Positions 8,329 to 16,200 of a DNA stretch of 36,225 nucleotides are shown here, one piece after another; the first letter of the stretch is position 1; each line of letters starts with the position of its first letter. A model generated the notes under the pieces. That model searched no databases, was not told the origin of the DNA, and worked only from the letters and a program-made list of their open reading frames with translations. The position numbers and the translations under genes were made by a program. Origin of the DNA: an uncultured Verrucomicrobiota bacterium (GTDB lineage Bacteria; Verrucomicrobiota; Verrucomicrobiia; Limisphaerales; UBA8199); the NCBI GenBank assembly GCA_903873945.1, contig CAIQQM010000223.1, positions 1 through 36,225 of the forward strand. The letters are read 5' to 3'.

Positions 8329-9806
8329 CCCTCCTCGTTCCCATCCTTCTCGTGCCTGCCGTGGCCGGCCTTCTTTGCCTGCTGGCGCGGTCGCGCCGCG
8401 TGATGGAGCTGGCCAATGTATTGGCCTTTGGCGGCACGGTCGTCCTGGGCGTCCAGTTGCTCCATGAAGTCCTTGCCCGCCCCGACCATGTCGTCACTGA
8501 ATGCGGGGACTTCTTCCGCGCTGATGCCCTCAGCGCGTGGATGGTGCTGCTCATCTCGGTTGTTTCGCTCGGGACTTCCCTCTACGCCGGAAATTATTTT
8601 CGCCGCGACCTGGCTGACGGCGCTCTGAAACCCGGCCAGGTAAAGGAATTTTTCGTGCTCACCCCGTTGTTCTCGGCCGGCATGTTCCTGGTGGTGCTGG
8701 CTGATAACCTGGGCGTGATGTGGTTCGCCCTGGAAGCGACCGCGCTTTCCTCCGTCCTGCTCGTGGCGCTTTACAACCGCAGCACCTCCCTCGAAGCGGC
8801 CTGGAAATACATTATCCTGGGCAGCCTCGGCCTGGCCCTGGCGCTGTTCGGCACCGTGCTGACCTATGCGGCCGCAATTGGCAAAACCTCAACTACTCTG
8901 CCCAGCTTTAGTTGGGCTCACCTCATTTCAGTGGCCGGGCAGCTCGACCACCGGATGATCAAGCTGGCTTTCGTCTTTGTGCTGGTCGGGTATGGCACGA
9001 AAGCCGGCCTGGCCCCCATGCACACCTGGTTGCCCGACGCCCACAGCGAAGCGCCCACCCCCACCAGCGCCATGCTTTCCGGCGTGTCGCTGAAGGTCGC
9101 TCTCTATGCGTTGCTGCGCTTCCATATCCTTACCGCCGCCTGCCTCGGCACTTCATTCAGCCGGACCATGCTGCTCGTATTCGGGCTGGGGTCGATGTGC
9201 CTCGCCGCGCCATTCATCCTGGTTCAAACCAACCTGAAACGGATGCTCGCCTATTCGAGCCTGGAGCATGTGGGCCTCATTTGCGCCGGGATCGGCCTCA
9301 ATTCGCCCCTGACAATTTTCGGTGCTCTCCTGCACATGGGCTATCACGCGCTGACAAAACCGGTGCTATTTTTTGCCGCGGGAAACATCCACCAGACCTG
9401 TCATACGTTGCAGATGCGCCTGATTGGCCCCGGCATGGCGACGATGTTGCCCATGACGGTGGTTTGCATGGGGTTGGCTGCGGTGGCCGCGACGGGGTTG
9501 CCCCCTTTCGGGTTATTCTTCAGCGAAATGACCGTTCTGAACGGCGGTTTTGCTGCGGGCCATACCGTAGTGAGCCTGGTGGTGCTGGTGGCGTTGCTCG
9601 CTGCGTTTTGCGGCATTCTCTACCAGTTGGTTCGCATTCTGTTGGGCACTCCAAAAATCAAGCGGAGCACCAATGCCGCCGTGCGGGGCGGCGTCCCGGC
9701 GATGGGGTTTATGCTGGCGGTGTTGCTGATCTTCAGCCTGTGGCTGCCGGCCCCCCTGCTCGAGGTGATGCAGCGCGCCGCGGGGATTATCGGAGGCCGG
9801 CAGTGA
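8325..9806 (+). CDS. hyfF: HyfF-like antiporter-type membrane subunit, copy 1
   Basis: This 493-residue NuoM/NuoN-type membrane subunit has TM5 Glu137 (WFALEATALSS), TM7 Lys226 (GYGTKAGLAPMHTW), TM8 Lys257 (LSGVSLKVALYALLRF) and a later Lys in HALTKPVLFFAAGN, so the usual charged relay of ion-translocating subunits is complete. It is a tandem paralogue of the next gene, which has exactly the same length and the same landmarks apart from TM8. It overlaps hyfE by 4 nt and is followed by a 61-nt gap that carries a Shine-Dalgarno for copy 2. Confidence 0.93.
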   Translation: MTLLVPILLVPAVAGLLCLLARSRRVMELANVLAFGGTVVLGVQLLHEVLARPDHVVTECGDFFRADALSAWMVLLISVVSLGTSLYAGNYFRRDLADGALKPGQVKEFFVLTPLFSAGMFLVVLADNLGVMWFALEATALSSVLLVALYNRSTSLEAAWKYIILGSLGLALALFGTVLTYAAAIGKTSTTLPSFSWAHLISVAGQLDHRMIKLAFVFVLVGYGTKAGLAPMHTWLPDAHSEAPTPTSAMLSGVSLKVALYALLRFHILTAACLGTSFSRTMLLVFGLGSMCLAAPFILVQTNLKRMLAYSSLEHVGLICAGIGLNSPLTIFGALLHMGYHALTKPVLFFAAGNIHQTCHTLQMRLIGPGMATMLPMTVVCMGLAAVAATGLPPFGLFFSEMTVLNGGFAAGHTVVSLVVLVALLAAFCGILYQLVRILLGTPKIKRSTNAAVRGGVPAMGFMLAVLLIFSLWLPAPLLEVMQRAAGIIGGRQ

Positions 9807-9867
9807 GCATCCTCCAATTCCAAGTCATGCTCGAGGAACCCTTGCTCGCAACCGAAAGGAGCGTCGC

Positions 9868-11349
9868 ATGGTGTTAGTGCTCTTATTGGCGGTCCCTCTT
9901 CTTGCAGGTCTCCTGTGCCTGGTGATTCGCCCGCGTGTTTGGTGGGAGCGATTGAATTTGGCCGCCTTCGTTATCGTGGCCGGCCTGGCGGTTCTTCTCG
10001 GGCAGGATGTCGCCCGCCCGGGAGGCCCGGGCCGGGTTTTGGCGCTGAACGGCTGGCTGCAAGCGGACGCTTTGAGCGCGCTGGTTGTGGGCCTGACCGC
10101 CTTTGTGGCGCTGGCCTGCGCGATTTATGCGGTCGGCTATTTCCGGCGCGACTTGCAGGAAGGCCGGATCACCGAGGCACAATTGCGGCATTACTACGTG
10201 CTGGCACCGCTGTTCGTGTGCGCCATGCTGCTGGCCCCTCTCGCCGACAACCTCGGCGTCATGTGGGTCGCCATCGAGAGCACCACGCTCGCCTCCGTCT
10301 TGCTGGTGACTTTTTATAACCACAAAACCTCGTTCGAAGCCGGCTGGAAATACATCATCATCGGCAGCGTCGGCATATCGCTGGCCTTGTTCGGGACGGT
10401 CATCACTTACTCCTCCGCCGTGGGCGTCCTCGGCGCGGACACCCACCATGGCATGAACTGGTCCGTGCTCGTGGGGATCGCCGATAAGTTCAATCCCACT
10501 GCCATGCGCCTGGCTTTCGTAATGGTGGTTCTCGGCTATGGCACCAAGGCCGGCCTGGCCCCCATGCACACCTGGAAACCCGATGCCTATTCTGAAGCGC
10601 CCGTGCCGGCGGCGGCCCTGCTCGGCGCCGGCTTCATCAATTGCGCGATCTACAGCATCATGCGCTTCGACGTGCTTGCGGAAAAATGCCTCGGCCATGA
10701 ATTCCCCAGCCGGATGCTGGTCGGTTTTGGCCTCTTCTCCATACTGCTGGCTGCGCCCTTTGTGCTCGTGCAACGAAATTTTCGCCGCCTGCTCGCCTAT
10801 TCCAGCATCGACCACGCCGGGATCATGGTCGCCGCTCTCGGCTTTGGCGGCCGGCTCGGCTTTCTCGGCGCGGTCTTGCACATGCTTTTCCACGCCGTGA
10901 CCAAACCGCTGCTCTTTTTCTGCGCCGGCAATGTCCAACAGCAGTTCAGCTCCCCCTACTTCCGCAAGGTGCGCGGCGTCATCCACACGCTGCCTTGGAC
11001 GGGCACCCTGTTCCTGCTCGGTGCCTTTGCCGTTACCGGCACTCCCCCCTTCAGTCTCTTCCAAAGCGAATTCATCACCCTGAGCGCCGCGCTTGCGGAC
11101 GGCCGCAGTTGGACTGCTGCCCTGTTTGTCCTCGGCGTTGTGACGATCTTCGTCGGCTTTCTACTCCATATGTCCAAAATGAACCTCGGCGCCGCCCAGG
11201 AGGCCGTTCCTCGCGCGGCGGAATGTCCCTGGAAATTCGGCGCAATGGCTTTGGTGTCCGCCGTGGTTGTCACCTTTAGTCTCTGGCTGCCGGCTCCCCT
11301 GTTTGAACTCGTGAAACAATCCGTCCACATCCTCGGAGGCGCGTCGTGA
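9868..11349 (+). CDS. HyfF-like antiporter-type membrane subunit, copy 2
   Basis: This 493-residue paralogue of the preceding protein has the TM5 Glu137 (WVAIESTTLAS) and TM7 Lys227 (GYGTKAGLAPMHTW) but carries Asn258 where copy 1 has the TM8 Lys (GAGFINCAIYSIMRF against SGVSLKVALYALLRF). HAVTKPLLFFCAGN is retained. AAAGGAG lies 7 nt before the ATG, a strong ribosome site unlike the coupled starts around it. The GTG of hyfG overlaps its TGA. It could stand for HyfD or for a duplicated HyfF; the near-identical length and flanking motifs favour an old tandem duplication. Loss of the TM8 Lys suggests altered or absent proton transfer through this subunit. Confidence 0.92.
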   Translation: MVLVLLLAVPLLAGLLCLVIRPRVWWERLNLAAFVIVAGLAVLLGQDVARPGGPGRVLALNGWLQADALSALVVGLTAFVALACAIYAVGYFRRDLQEGRITEAQLRHYYVLAPLFVCAMLLAPLADNLGVMWVAIESTTLASVLLVTFYNHKTSFEAGWKYIIIGSVGISLALFGTVITYSSAVGVLGADTHHGMNWSVLVGIADKFNPTAMRLAFVMVVLGYGTKAGLAPMHTWKPDAYSEAPVPAAALLGAGFINCAIYSIMRFDVLAEKCLGHEFPSRMLVGFGLFSILLAAPFVLVQRNFRRLLAYSSIDHAGIMVAALGFGGRLGFLGAVLHMLFHAVTKPLLFFCAGNVQQQFSSPYFRKVRGVIHTLPWTGTLFLLGAFAVTGTPPFSLFQSEFITLSAALADGRSWTAALFVLGVVTIFVGFLLHMSKMNLGAAQEAVPRAAECPWKFGAMALVSAVVVTFSLWLPAPLFELVKQSVHILGGAS

Positions 11350-12941
11350 ACATCCTGCCCGGCCTGCAGCCTATCGTCGCGGATCTGACCGACCGTTTCG
11401 GCCGGCGCATTGAAGGCGTTTTCCCCGTGCGGCCAGACGAAATCTACTTTCACACCGCGATGGAATTGGTGCCCGGCTTTTGCGCCCAGCTTTGCCGGAA
11501 GTGGAACGCGCGGCTTGTCAGTTTGTTTGCCGACGATGCCCGCAAGCCCGACGGTGTCTTCCATCTTTATTACGTGCTGGCGCTCGACGCGGCTCATGGC
11601 TTTTTCATCCTGCGTGTCCCGGTCCCGCCGGAGCAACCCTGGTTCACTTCCCTTACCAATGCTCTGCCGGCCGTAAACTGGCAAGAGCGCGAAATCCAGG
11701 ACCTTTTTGGCTTAAGGCTTGAGGGCCATCCCAATCCGCGCCGCTGCGCCCTCCACGATGATTGGCCGGAAGTGTACCCGTTGCGGAAAGACTTCGATTT
11801 GAAGACCGTGTTCCCGCCGTTCAAGGGCGAGCGGCACAAGTTCCGCAAGGTCGAAGGCGAGGGCGTGTTCCAGGTCCCCGTCGGCCCGGTCCATGCCGGC
11901 ATCATCGAACCTGGGCATTTCCTTTTCAGCGTGGCCGGCGAGCCGGTGCTTTACCTGCAGATCCGCCTCTTCTACACGCACAAAGGCACTGAGAAACTGT
12001 TCGAGAATATCCCGGTAACCCACGGCGTTTGTTTGGCCGAAAGCATTTCCGGCGACTCCAGTTTCGCCCATGCCACCGCCTTCTGCCACGCTGTCGAACG
12101 AGCTGCCAGCGTCGAAGTTCCGCCTCGTGCCCGCGCCGTCCGCACCGTCTGTCTCGAACTGGAGCGGCTCTATAATCACATCGCGGATATCGGCGCGATT
12201 GCGACTGATGTGGCCTTCGTGGTGGCCAACGCCCATGCCATGCGGCTCAAGGAACAGGTCCTGCGGTTGAATGAGCAGCTCACCGGCAACCGTCTTTTGC
12301 GGGGCATGGCTGCCTTGGGCGGGGTCCGCTTCAATTGGGATGCCGGCCAAATCAACCTACTCTCCCGGTTTTTGAGCGAATTGCGGCCGCAGTTCGATTC
12401 CCTGGTCGAAATGGTTCAAGAGTCCTCTTCGACTCGTGACCGGCTCGAAACCACGGGCATCCTTAAGCCCGGGATCGCCTGCGACCTCGGTGTGACCGGC
12501 ATCGCCGGGCGCGCCTCCGGCTGTGACCACGATCTGCGCCGCGATTTTCCTCATGCGGCCTACGACCAGGTTAAATTTAACGTGCCGGGCTATCGTGAAG
12601 GCGACGTACTCCGCCGGATGCAGGTCCGCATTGACGAGGTGCGCGAAGCGCTCGCTATCATCGGCCAGCTCGTTGACAAATTCCCCGAGGGCCCCATCCG
12701 AGTGAAAGTGCCCGCGCTGGCGCCTGGCACCGTCGCGCTTGGCTACGTGGAAGGCTGGCGCGGAGAGATCTTCCATTGGATCCGCGCGGCTGAAAACAAT
12801 CGCCTCGCCCGCTGCAAGGTTAAGGATCCGTCCCTGCAGAATTGGCCCGCCATGAGCGAAGCCATTCTGGGTAACATTATCCCCGACTTTCCGGTCATTA
12901 ACAAAAGCTTCAACCTTTCGTATTCCGGAACCGACCGATGA
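11346..12941 (+). CDS. hyfG: HyfG/HycE-like large subunit lacking Ni-Fe ligands (NuoC-NuoD fusion, Ehr type)
   Basis: This 531-residue protein fuses a NuoC-like domain (about 1-150, signature NWQEREIQDLFGLRLEGHPN) to a NuoD/hydrogenase large-subunit domain (about 170-531). In [NiFe] hydrogenases the L1 motif is ERICGxCxxxH; here it is ESISGDSSFAH, so both cysteines are Ser (235 and 238) while the His is kept. The C-terminal L2 motif DPCxxC reads DPSLQN (Ser496, Asn499). The Ni-Fe site therefore cannot form as in hydrogenases. The rest of the fold, including the ending IPDFPVINKSFNLSYSG, is well conserved, arguing for selection and a real function. It belongs with energy-converting hydrogenase-related (Ehr) complexes, whose electron acceptor is unknown. 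The start is a GTG overlapping the previous stop. Confidence 0.94.
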   Translation: MNILPGLQPIVADLTDRFGRRIEGVFPVRPDEIYFHTAMELVPGFCAQLCRKWNARLVSLFADDARKPDGVFHLYYVLALDAAHGFFILRVPVPPEQPWFTSLTNALPAVNWQEREIQDLFGLRLEGHPNPRRCALHDDWPEVYPLRKDFDLKTVFPPFKGERHKFRKVEGEGVFQVPVGPVHAGIIEPGHFLFSVAGEPVLYLQIRLFYTHKGTEKLFENIPVTHGVCLAESISGDSSFAHATAFCHAVERAASVEVPPRARAVRTVCLELERLYNHIADIGAIATDVAFVVANAHAMRLKEQVLRLNEQLTGNRLLRGMAALGGVRFNWDAGQINLLSRFLSELRPQFDSLVEMVQESSSTRDRLETTGILKPGIACDLGVTGIAGRASGCDHDLRRDFPHAAYDQVKFNVPGYREGDVLRRMQVRIDEVREALAIIGQLVDKFPEGPIRVKVPALAPGTVALGYVEGWRGEIFHWIRAAENNRLARCKVKDPSLQNWPAMSEAILGNIIPDFPVINKSFNLSYSGTDR

Positions 12942-12965
12942 CCAGGCACTAATCACAGCTCACTC

Positions 12966-13817
12966 ATGTTCGACATCTTACGAAAAAGTTTGGCCGCCGG
13001 CATCGTGACTGAGGCGGGCCCGACCGCAACACCGGGACTCGCCCGTTGCGTCGGACGCGGTCGCCCCGAAATTGATTTCGCCAATTGGAAAGACGCTCGG
13101 CCGGCTGTCGCGGCCTGCCCAACCGGCGCCCTGGCTTGTGTTGATCGCGGCGGCATCCGTACCGTCAGGCTGGACCTCGGCAAGTGCACCTTCTGCGGCT
13201 TATGCGCCGAAGCGGATGCATCCGTTCGAATGACGCACGCTTGTGAACTTACGGCGATGCGCAGGGAGGATTTGAAGGTCACGGCCAAGTACGAACTTGG
13301 CCCCGACGGAACGCACCGGAAGTTGCTTGCCCCTCCCCGCTCCACGCTCGACTCGCAAGTTTCATCCCTCGACGCGCTCGGCACGAAATTGAAAGAGCGC
13401 CTTGATAAAGTGCTGGGACGCTCGTTGCACATTCGCGAAGTTGACGCCGGCTCCTGTAACGGTTGCGAGGTTGAAATCGTCGGGCTGAACAGTCCGGTGT
13501 ACGACATTGAGCGCTTTGGCATCCACTTCGTCGCTTCACCGCGCCACGCCGATATGCTGCTCGTCACCGGCCCCGTTTCGCGCAACATGGAGCTCGCCCT
13601 CCGCAAAACCTACGACGCGACACCCGCGCCGCGGCTCGTCGTCGCCGTCGGCGCCTGCGGCTGCAGCGGCGGCATCTTCGGTGCCAATTATGCCAGCCTC
13701 GGCGGTGTGGACAAAGTCATCCCCGTGGACGTTTACATTCCCGGCTGTCCGCCGAATCCGCACGCGCTGCTGCATGGCATCTTGACCGCCATTGGCAGGC
13801 TGCCGGGGAAAGCTTGA
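12966..13817 (+). CDS. hyfI: Fused ferredoxin-like (HyfH) and NuoB-like (HyfI) electron-transfer subunit
   Basis: The 283-residue protein joins an N-terminal HycF/NuoI-like domain (start MFDILRKSLAAGIVT, about 1-110) to a NuoB/hydrogenase small-subunit domain (about 150-283). The latter keeps all ligands of an N2-like cluster: C164 and C167 in GSCNGCE, C231 in GACGC and C261 in PGCPP. In the ferredoxin domain one cluster is complete (C51 in ACPTGAL, and C74-TF-C77-GL-C80), but the four ligand positions of the other are W41, A44, A47 and D84. It is the last gene of the cluster, 24 nt after hyfG, and ends 1 nt from a convergent gene. It probably carries electrons from an unidentified donor toward the HyfG site. 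Confidence 0.92.
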   Translation: MFDILRKSLAAGIVTEAGPTATPGLARCVGRGRPEIDFANWKDARPAVAACPTGALACVDRGGIRTVRLDLGKCTFCGLCAEADASVRMTHACELTAMRREDLKVTAKYELGPDGTHRKLLAPPRSTLDSQVSSLDALGTKLKERLDKVLGRSLHIREVDAGSCNGCEVEIVGLNSPVYDIERFGIHFVASPRHADMLLVTGPVSRNMELALRKTYDATPAPRLVVAVGACGCSGGIFGANYASLGGVDKVIPVDVYIPGCPPNPHALLHGILTAIGRLPGKA

Positions 13818-13818
13818 T

Positions 13819-14601
13819 TCAAGGCACCGCCAGGATCTCGCTGCGCAAACCACCGACATATTGGCTGGGCAACCTTCTGTCCAGTGAACCGGGTATCATT
13901 GCCTCCAGGCCCACGTGGCCATCGCAAAAAATCACATTGGCCCTTTGCGAGTGGCGAAAGTGGCCGTTCGGATAGTAAGAGCGGCTTGTGAAATTGGCGT
14001 TAGTGCTCACGTAATACCATTCCTCGAGCATCGGGTTCGAAGGCGAGGCGGGAGCTTGAAAATCGTTGACTTGCGCCGCATCGGCGAACAGCGCGGTTTG
14101 AGCCGCTTGTTGAAGCTTTGACACATTGAACGGCGGTTTTCCCGTTGGCATGGAAAGGTAAAAATTGTAGCCGTAACTGAACACCACGCCGTCAGCCTTT
14201 AGTTTGAATTGTGAGAGCGCATATCCCAGCGAGGGACAAAGCCGCACGTCGCTGCCGCTGAGATAAGGATAAAGCGCGCCATCAGACAGATCAAATGCAC
14301 GCTGGCCTTCCTGGCCTGGACCAATCCAGCCAAACCAGTAGATTGCGCCGTAATTGGTCGGGGTAAAGACATAGCTGAAACAACTTCCCCCGTTGTCGTC
14401 CCAGTATAGTTCCGCGGCGACTCCAAGCTGGCGCAAATTGCTCAGGCACTTCGCGCCTTGCGCGGACAACTTGCTTCGGCCCAAAACCGGCAGCAACATC
14501 GCCGCGAGAATCGCGATGATGGCAATGACGACCAGAAGTTCGATGAGCGTGAACGTGGCGCGACGGTTCCCGGCTTCAGCCTGTTTGTGCGCCGGATTCA
14601 T
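13819..14601 (-). CDS. Prepilin-like secreted protein with H-X9-DG motif
   Basis: This 260-residue protein begins [16 protein letters not shown] then [20 protein letters not shown], a type IV pilin/pseudopilin leader and helix; the residue before Phe is Thr rather than the usual Gly. The C-terminal [14 protein letters not shown] is the H-X9-DG motif of the prepilin family expanded in Planctomycetes and Verrucomicrobia (DUF1559/TIGR04294 type). These proteins are thought to be processed by a prepilin peptidase; their function is unknown. A frame extends 36 residues upstream, but the inner ATG at 14601 is chosen because it overlaps the stop of the upstream gene as ATGA, implying translational coupling with the LamG-like protein. 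Confidence 0.9.
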   Translation of the reverse strand: MNPAHKQAEAGNRRATFTLIELLVVIAIIAILAAMLLPVLGRSKLSAQGAKCLSNLRQLGVAAELYWDDNGGSCFSYVFTPTNYGAIYWFGWIGPGQEGQRAFDLSDGALYPYLSGSDVRLCPSLGYALSQFKLKADGVVFSYGYNFYLSMPTGKPPFNVSKLQQAAQTALFADAAQVNDFQAPASPSNPMLEEWYYVSTNANFTSRSYYPNGHFRHSQRANVIFCDGHVGLEAMIPGSLDRRLPSQYVGGLRSEILAVP

Positions 14602-15560
14602 GGCCGGCTTGCGCTGACGCGGTAAAATGCCTTGTCCACCGGCGCCTTTGCGTCCTGCAAACACAGGTTGGTTGCGTTTCCGGGGGTTGCCGGTGAAACG
14701 TTTGTCCACGATTGAAAATCAGCCGTGCGCTGCAAAGCATACAGCCAGTTGCTCCGGCTGGAAAATTGCGCCTGCCAAACCCTGTTGCTGAACGCGCCGG
14801 TCAGCTTTTGAATGGGCGGCGGCGGCAGGGTGACGGCGAAATTTTTTACGGCGCCTTGCGCGTAGATGGAACCACCGCCGCCATCGTCCTGGTAGCTGTT
14901 GATGGAAACCGTGTCCACCCGGAAATCGGTGAAAAACCTGTCCAGCGGGTCAACGATCGCAACGCCGGAGGTTCGCTCGAAATTCGTCATCGTTGTCACC
15001 ATCAACTGGTTCGACGCGGTGTAAGTCATCACGATGTGATACCAGTCGCCGGGCGTTGGCGTGTAAACGGCGTAATCGCCGTCCCCGTTCCAATTGAAGG
15101 CGCTGTTTGTGTCTGCGAAAACCGGCCACACCGTCGAGCCATAGCCCACATCCGGGAAATAAGTGAACTCGACCAAATCCGGCGAGTTTGCGCCGGTGCT
15201 GCGATTGAAGTTTGTGCTCGTGGCCTCCGCCAGGTTCAAAAAACCGATGGCCAGTTCAAAGCCGTAGCCGCCGACTTCCGCGTCATTCAATTGCAAATCA
15301 AACGCGAGACTGAAATCATCGTCCCGCGCAAGAATCGTGCCCAGCGGATGATAAAAATAGCTGTTGGATTGCAACGAATCCCAGGTGACGGCAAGGTTTT
15401 GGTTGGTGGAATCCCACTGAAACAGGTTGGTATCGCCGAATACCTGCCAGCCGTTCTGCAACGGGTCGGTGGAAAAATCCTCAACAATGGTTGCCGCACG
15501 CGCCGCGGACACAAGAGACAATCCGGCCAGGGCCAGCACCAACAACCGGACTTTAATCAT
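14598..15560 (-). CDS. Secreted LamG/concanavalin-like protein
   Basis: The 320-residue protein starts with a signal peptide ([19 protein letters not shown], probable cleavage after ARA). Its body resembles a LamG/concanavalin-type beta sandwich: an opening [18 protein letters not shown], then [14 protein letters not shown] and a long beta-rich part rich in Asn, Thr and Tyr. The C-terminal ~60 residues ([17 protein letters not shown] ending [10 protein letters not shown]) match a small domain that often ends secreted verrucomicrobial proteins. The in-frame extension to 15752 lacks signal-peptide character, so the ATG at 15560 is preferred. It is co-directional with, and coupled to, the prepilin-like gene. 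A cobalamin riboswitch lies 239 nt upstream. Ligand and role are unknown. Confidence 0.8.
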   Translation of the reverse strand: MIKVRLLVLALAGLSLVSAARAATIVEDFSTDPLQNGWQVFGDTNLFQWDSTNQNLAVTWDSLQSNSYFYHPLGTILARDDDFSLAFDLQLNDAEVGGYGFELAIGFLNLAEATSTNFNRSTGANSPDLVEFTYFPDVGYGSTVWPVFADTNSAFNWNGDGDYAVYTPTPGDWYHIVMTYTASNQLMVTTMTNFERTSGVAIVDPLDRFFTDFRVDTVSINSYQDDGGGGSIYAQGAVKNFAVTLPPPPIQKLTGAFSNRVWQAQFSSRSNWLYALQRTADFQSWTNVSPATPGNATNLCLQDAKAPVDKAFYRVSASRP

Positions 15561-15633
15561 ATAGGCTGATCTTTCAAATGCCCCGCGGGTTTCGCGAAGC
15601 GGTTTAACAATTGAGAGACCAGAGCGGAGTCCG

Positions 15634-15675
15634 AAAATAAAAACCTTCAGACCCCGGCAAATCGGAGAATGAAGG
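15634..15675 (-). terminator. Possible intrinsic terminator in the riboswitch leader
   Basis: On the minus strand CCTTCA pairs with TGAAGG across a ~20-nt loop and is followed at once by TTTTTATTTT. The stem is short (6 bp) but the U tract is strong. It lies between the cobalamin aptamer and the LamG-like gene and could be the OFF structure of the riboswitch. Confidence 0.5.
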
Positions 15676-15756
15676 CATCCGACGAATCCCGCCACGCATT
15701 CACGCGGCAGGCTGGCCTCATCCTTCTCTTTGACGGAGAAGTCGGCCGGCAAAATC

Positions 15757-15777
15757 GGACAGGCTTTCCGCCTGTCC
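15757..15777 (-). terminator. Hairpin just after the B12 aptamer
   Basis: GGACAGGC and GCCTGTCC form a perfect 8-bp stem around a GGAAA loop; the minus-strand transcript then reads GATTTTGCC. The stem is good but the U run is only four, so it may be a terminator or an element of the expression platform. It begins 21 nt after the aptamer P1 stem. Confidence 0.5.
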
Positions 15778-15798
15778 TCCCTTGACAGCCATGACGAG

Positions 15799-15951
15799 CA
15801 CAGCCAAACCGATATCCTGACTCCGGGCCTGTGACCTCACTCCCGCCTTCCCGGCTCCACCTGGTGGAACCAGTGGCTTTGGGAGTTTGTTGCCCGTTAC
15901 AGTGGCGCAACCGTCCCCGATTCTCACGGGGTTCCCTGACATCTGGCTGTG
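15799..15951 (-). promoter_or_regulatory. Cobalamin (B12) riboswitch aptamer
   Basis: Read on the minus strand, the segment shows the conserved cobalamin aptamer (RF00174) elements in order: CACAGCCA (P1 5' side), GGGAACCCCGTGAGAATC, GCGCCACTGTAA, AAGCCACTGG, GCCGGGAAGGCG, the B12 box GGAGTCAGGATA, and TGGCTGTG, which pairs perfectly with the first element over 8 bp. It should bind adenosyl- or other cobalamin and switch off downstream expression. Two candidate terminators follow, then the signal-peptide LamG-like gene at 15560 and the prepilin-like gene; no B12 transport or synthesis gene lies downstream. The interval 15952-16200 holds no gene and no promoter that I could identify. Confidence 0.93.
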
Positions 15952-16200
15952 ATGACCGATGGACGAACCGCCCATCGATTTCAAAGAACACTCTCTTCGT
16001 ACGCCTTGCGCTCCATTCTGCCAAGACAATTATTCACCGCACTATACCGTCTTCGACGACCTGCGGCGGGAATGGCCGGCCGGTCAGTACAAGGGTCAGA
16101 GCCGCTTACGCTAACAGGAAACCTTTGAGTAGTTTTCATCTGCTACCCATCAATTCTCAATCGCCGGCCCTTTTCACCTACATGGATACGGCCCAGCCGA

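Noticed and set aside
9883..11064. 393-codon minus-strand frame inside hyfF copy 2
   Set aside because: It lies wholly antisense to a conserved membrane protein and its product is Gly/His/Glu-rich without membrane or domain signal, as expected from the GC-rich complementary strand.
11346..12941. Functional [NiFe] hydrogenase large subunit
   Set aside because: All four Ni-Fe cysteine positions are Ser or Asn, so hydrogen chemistry at a Ni-Fe site is not supported.
14712..15569. 285-codon plus-strand frame antisense to the LamG-like gene
   Set aside because: No recognisable domain; the minus-strand frame has a signal peptide, a known C-terminal pattern and a coupled neighbour.
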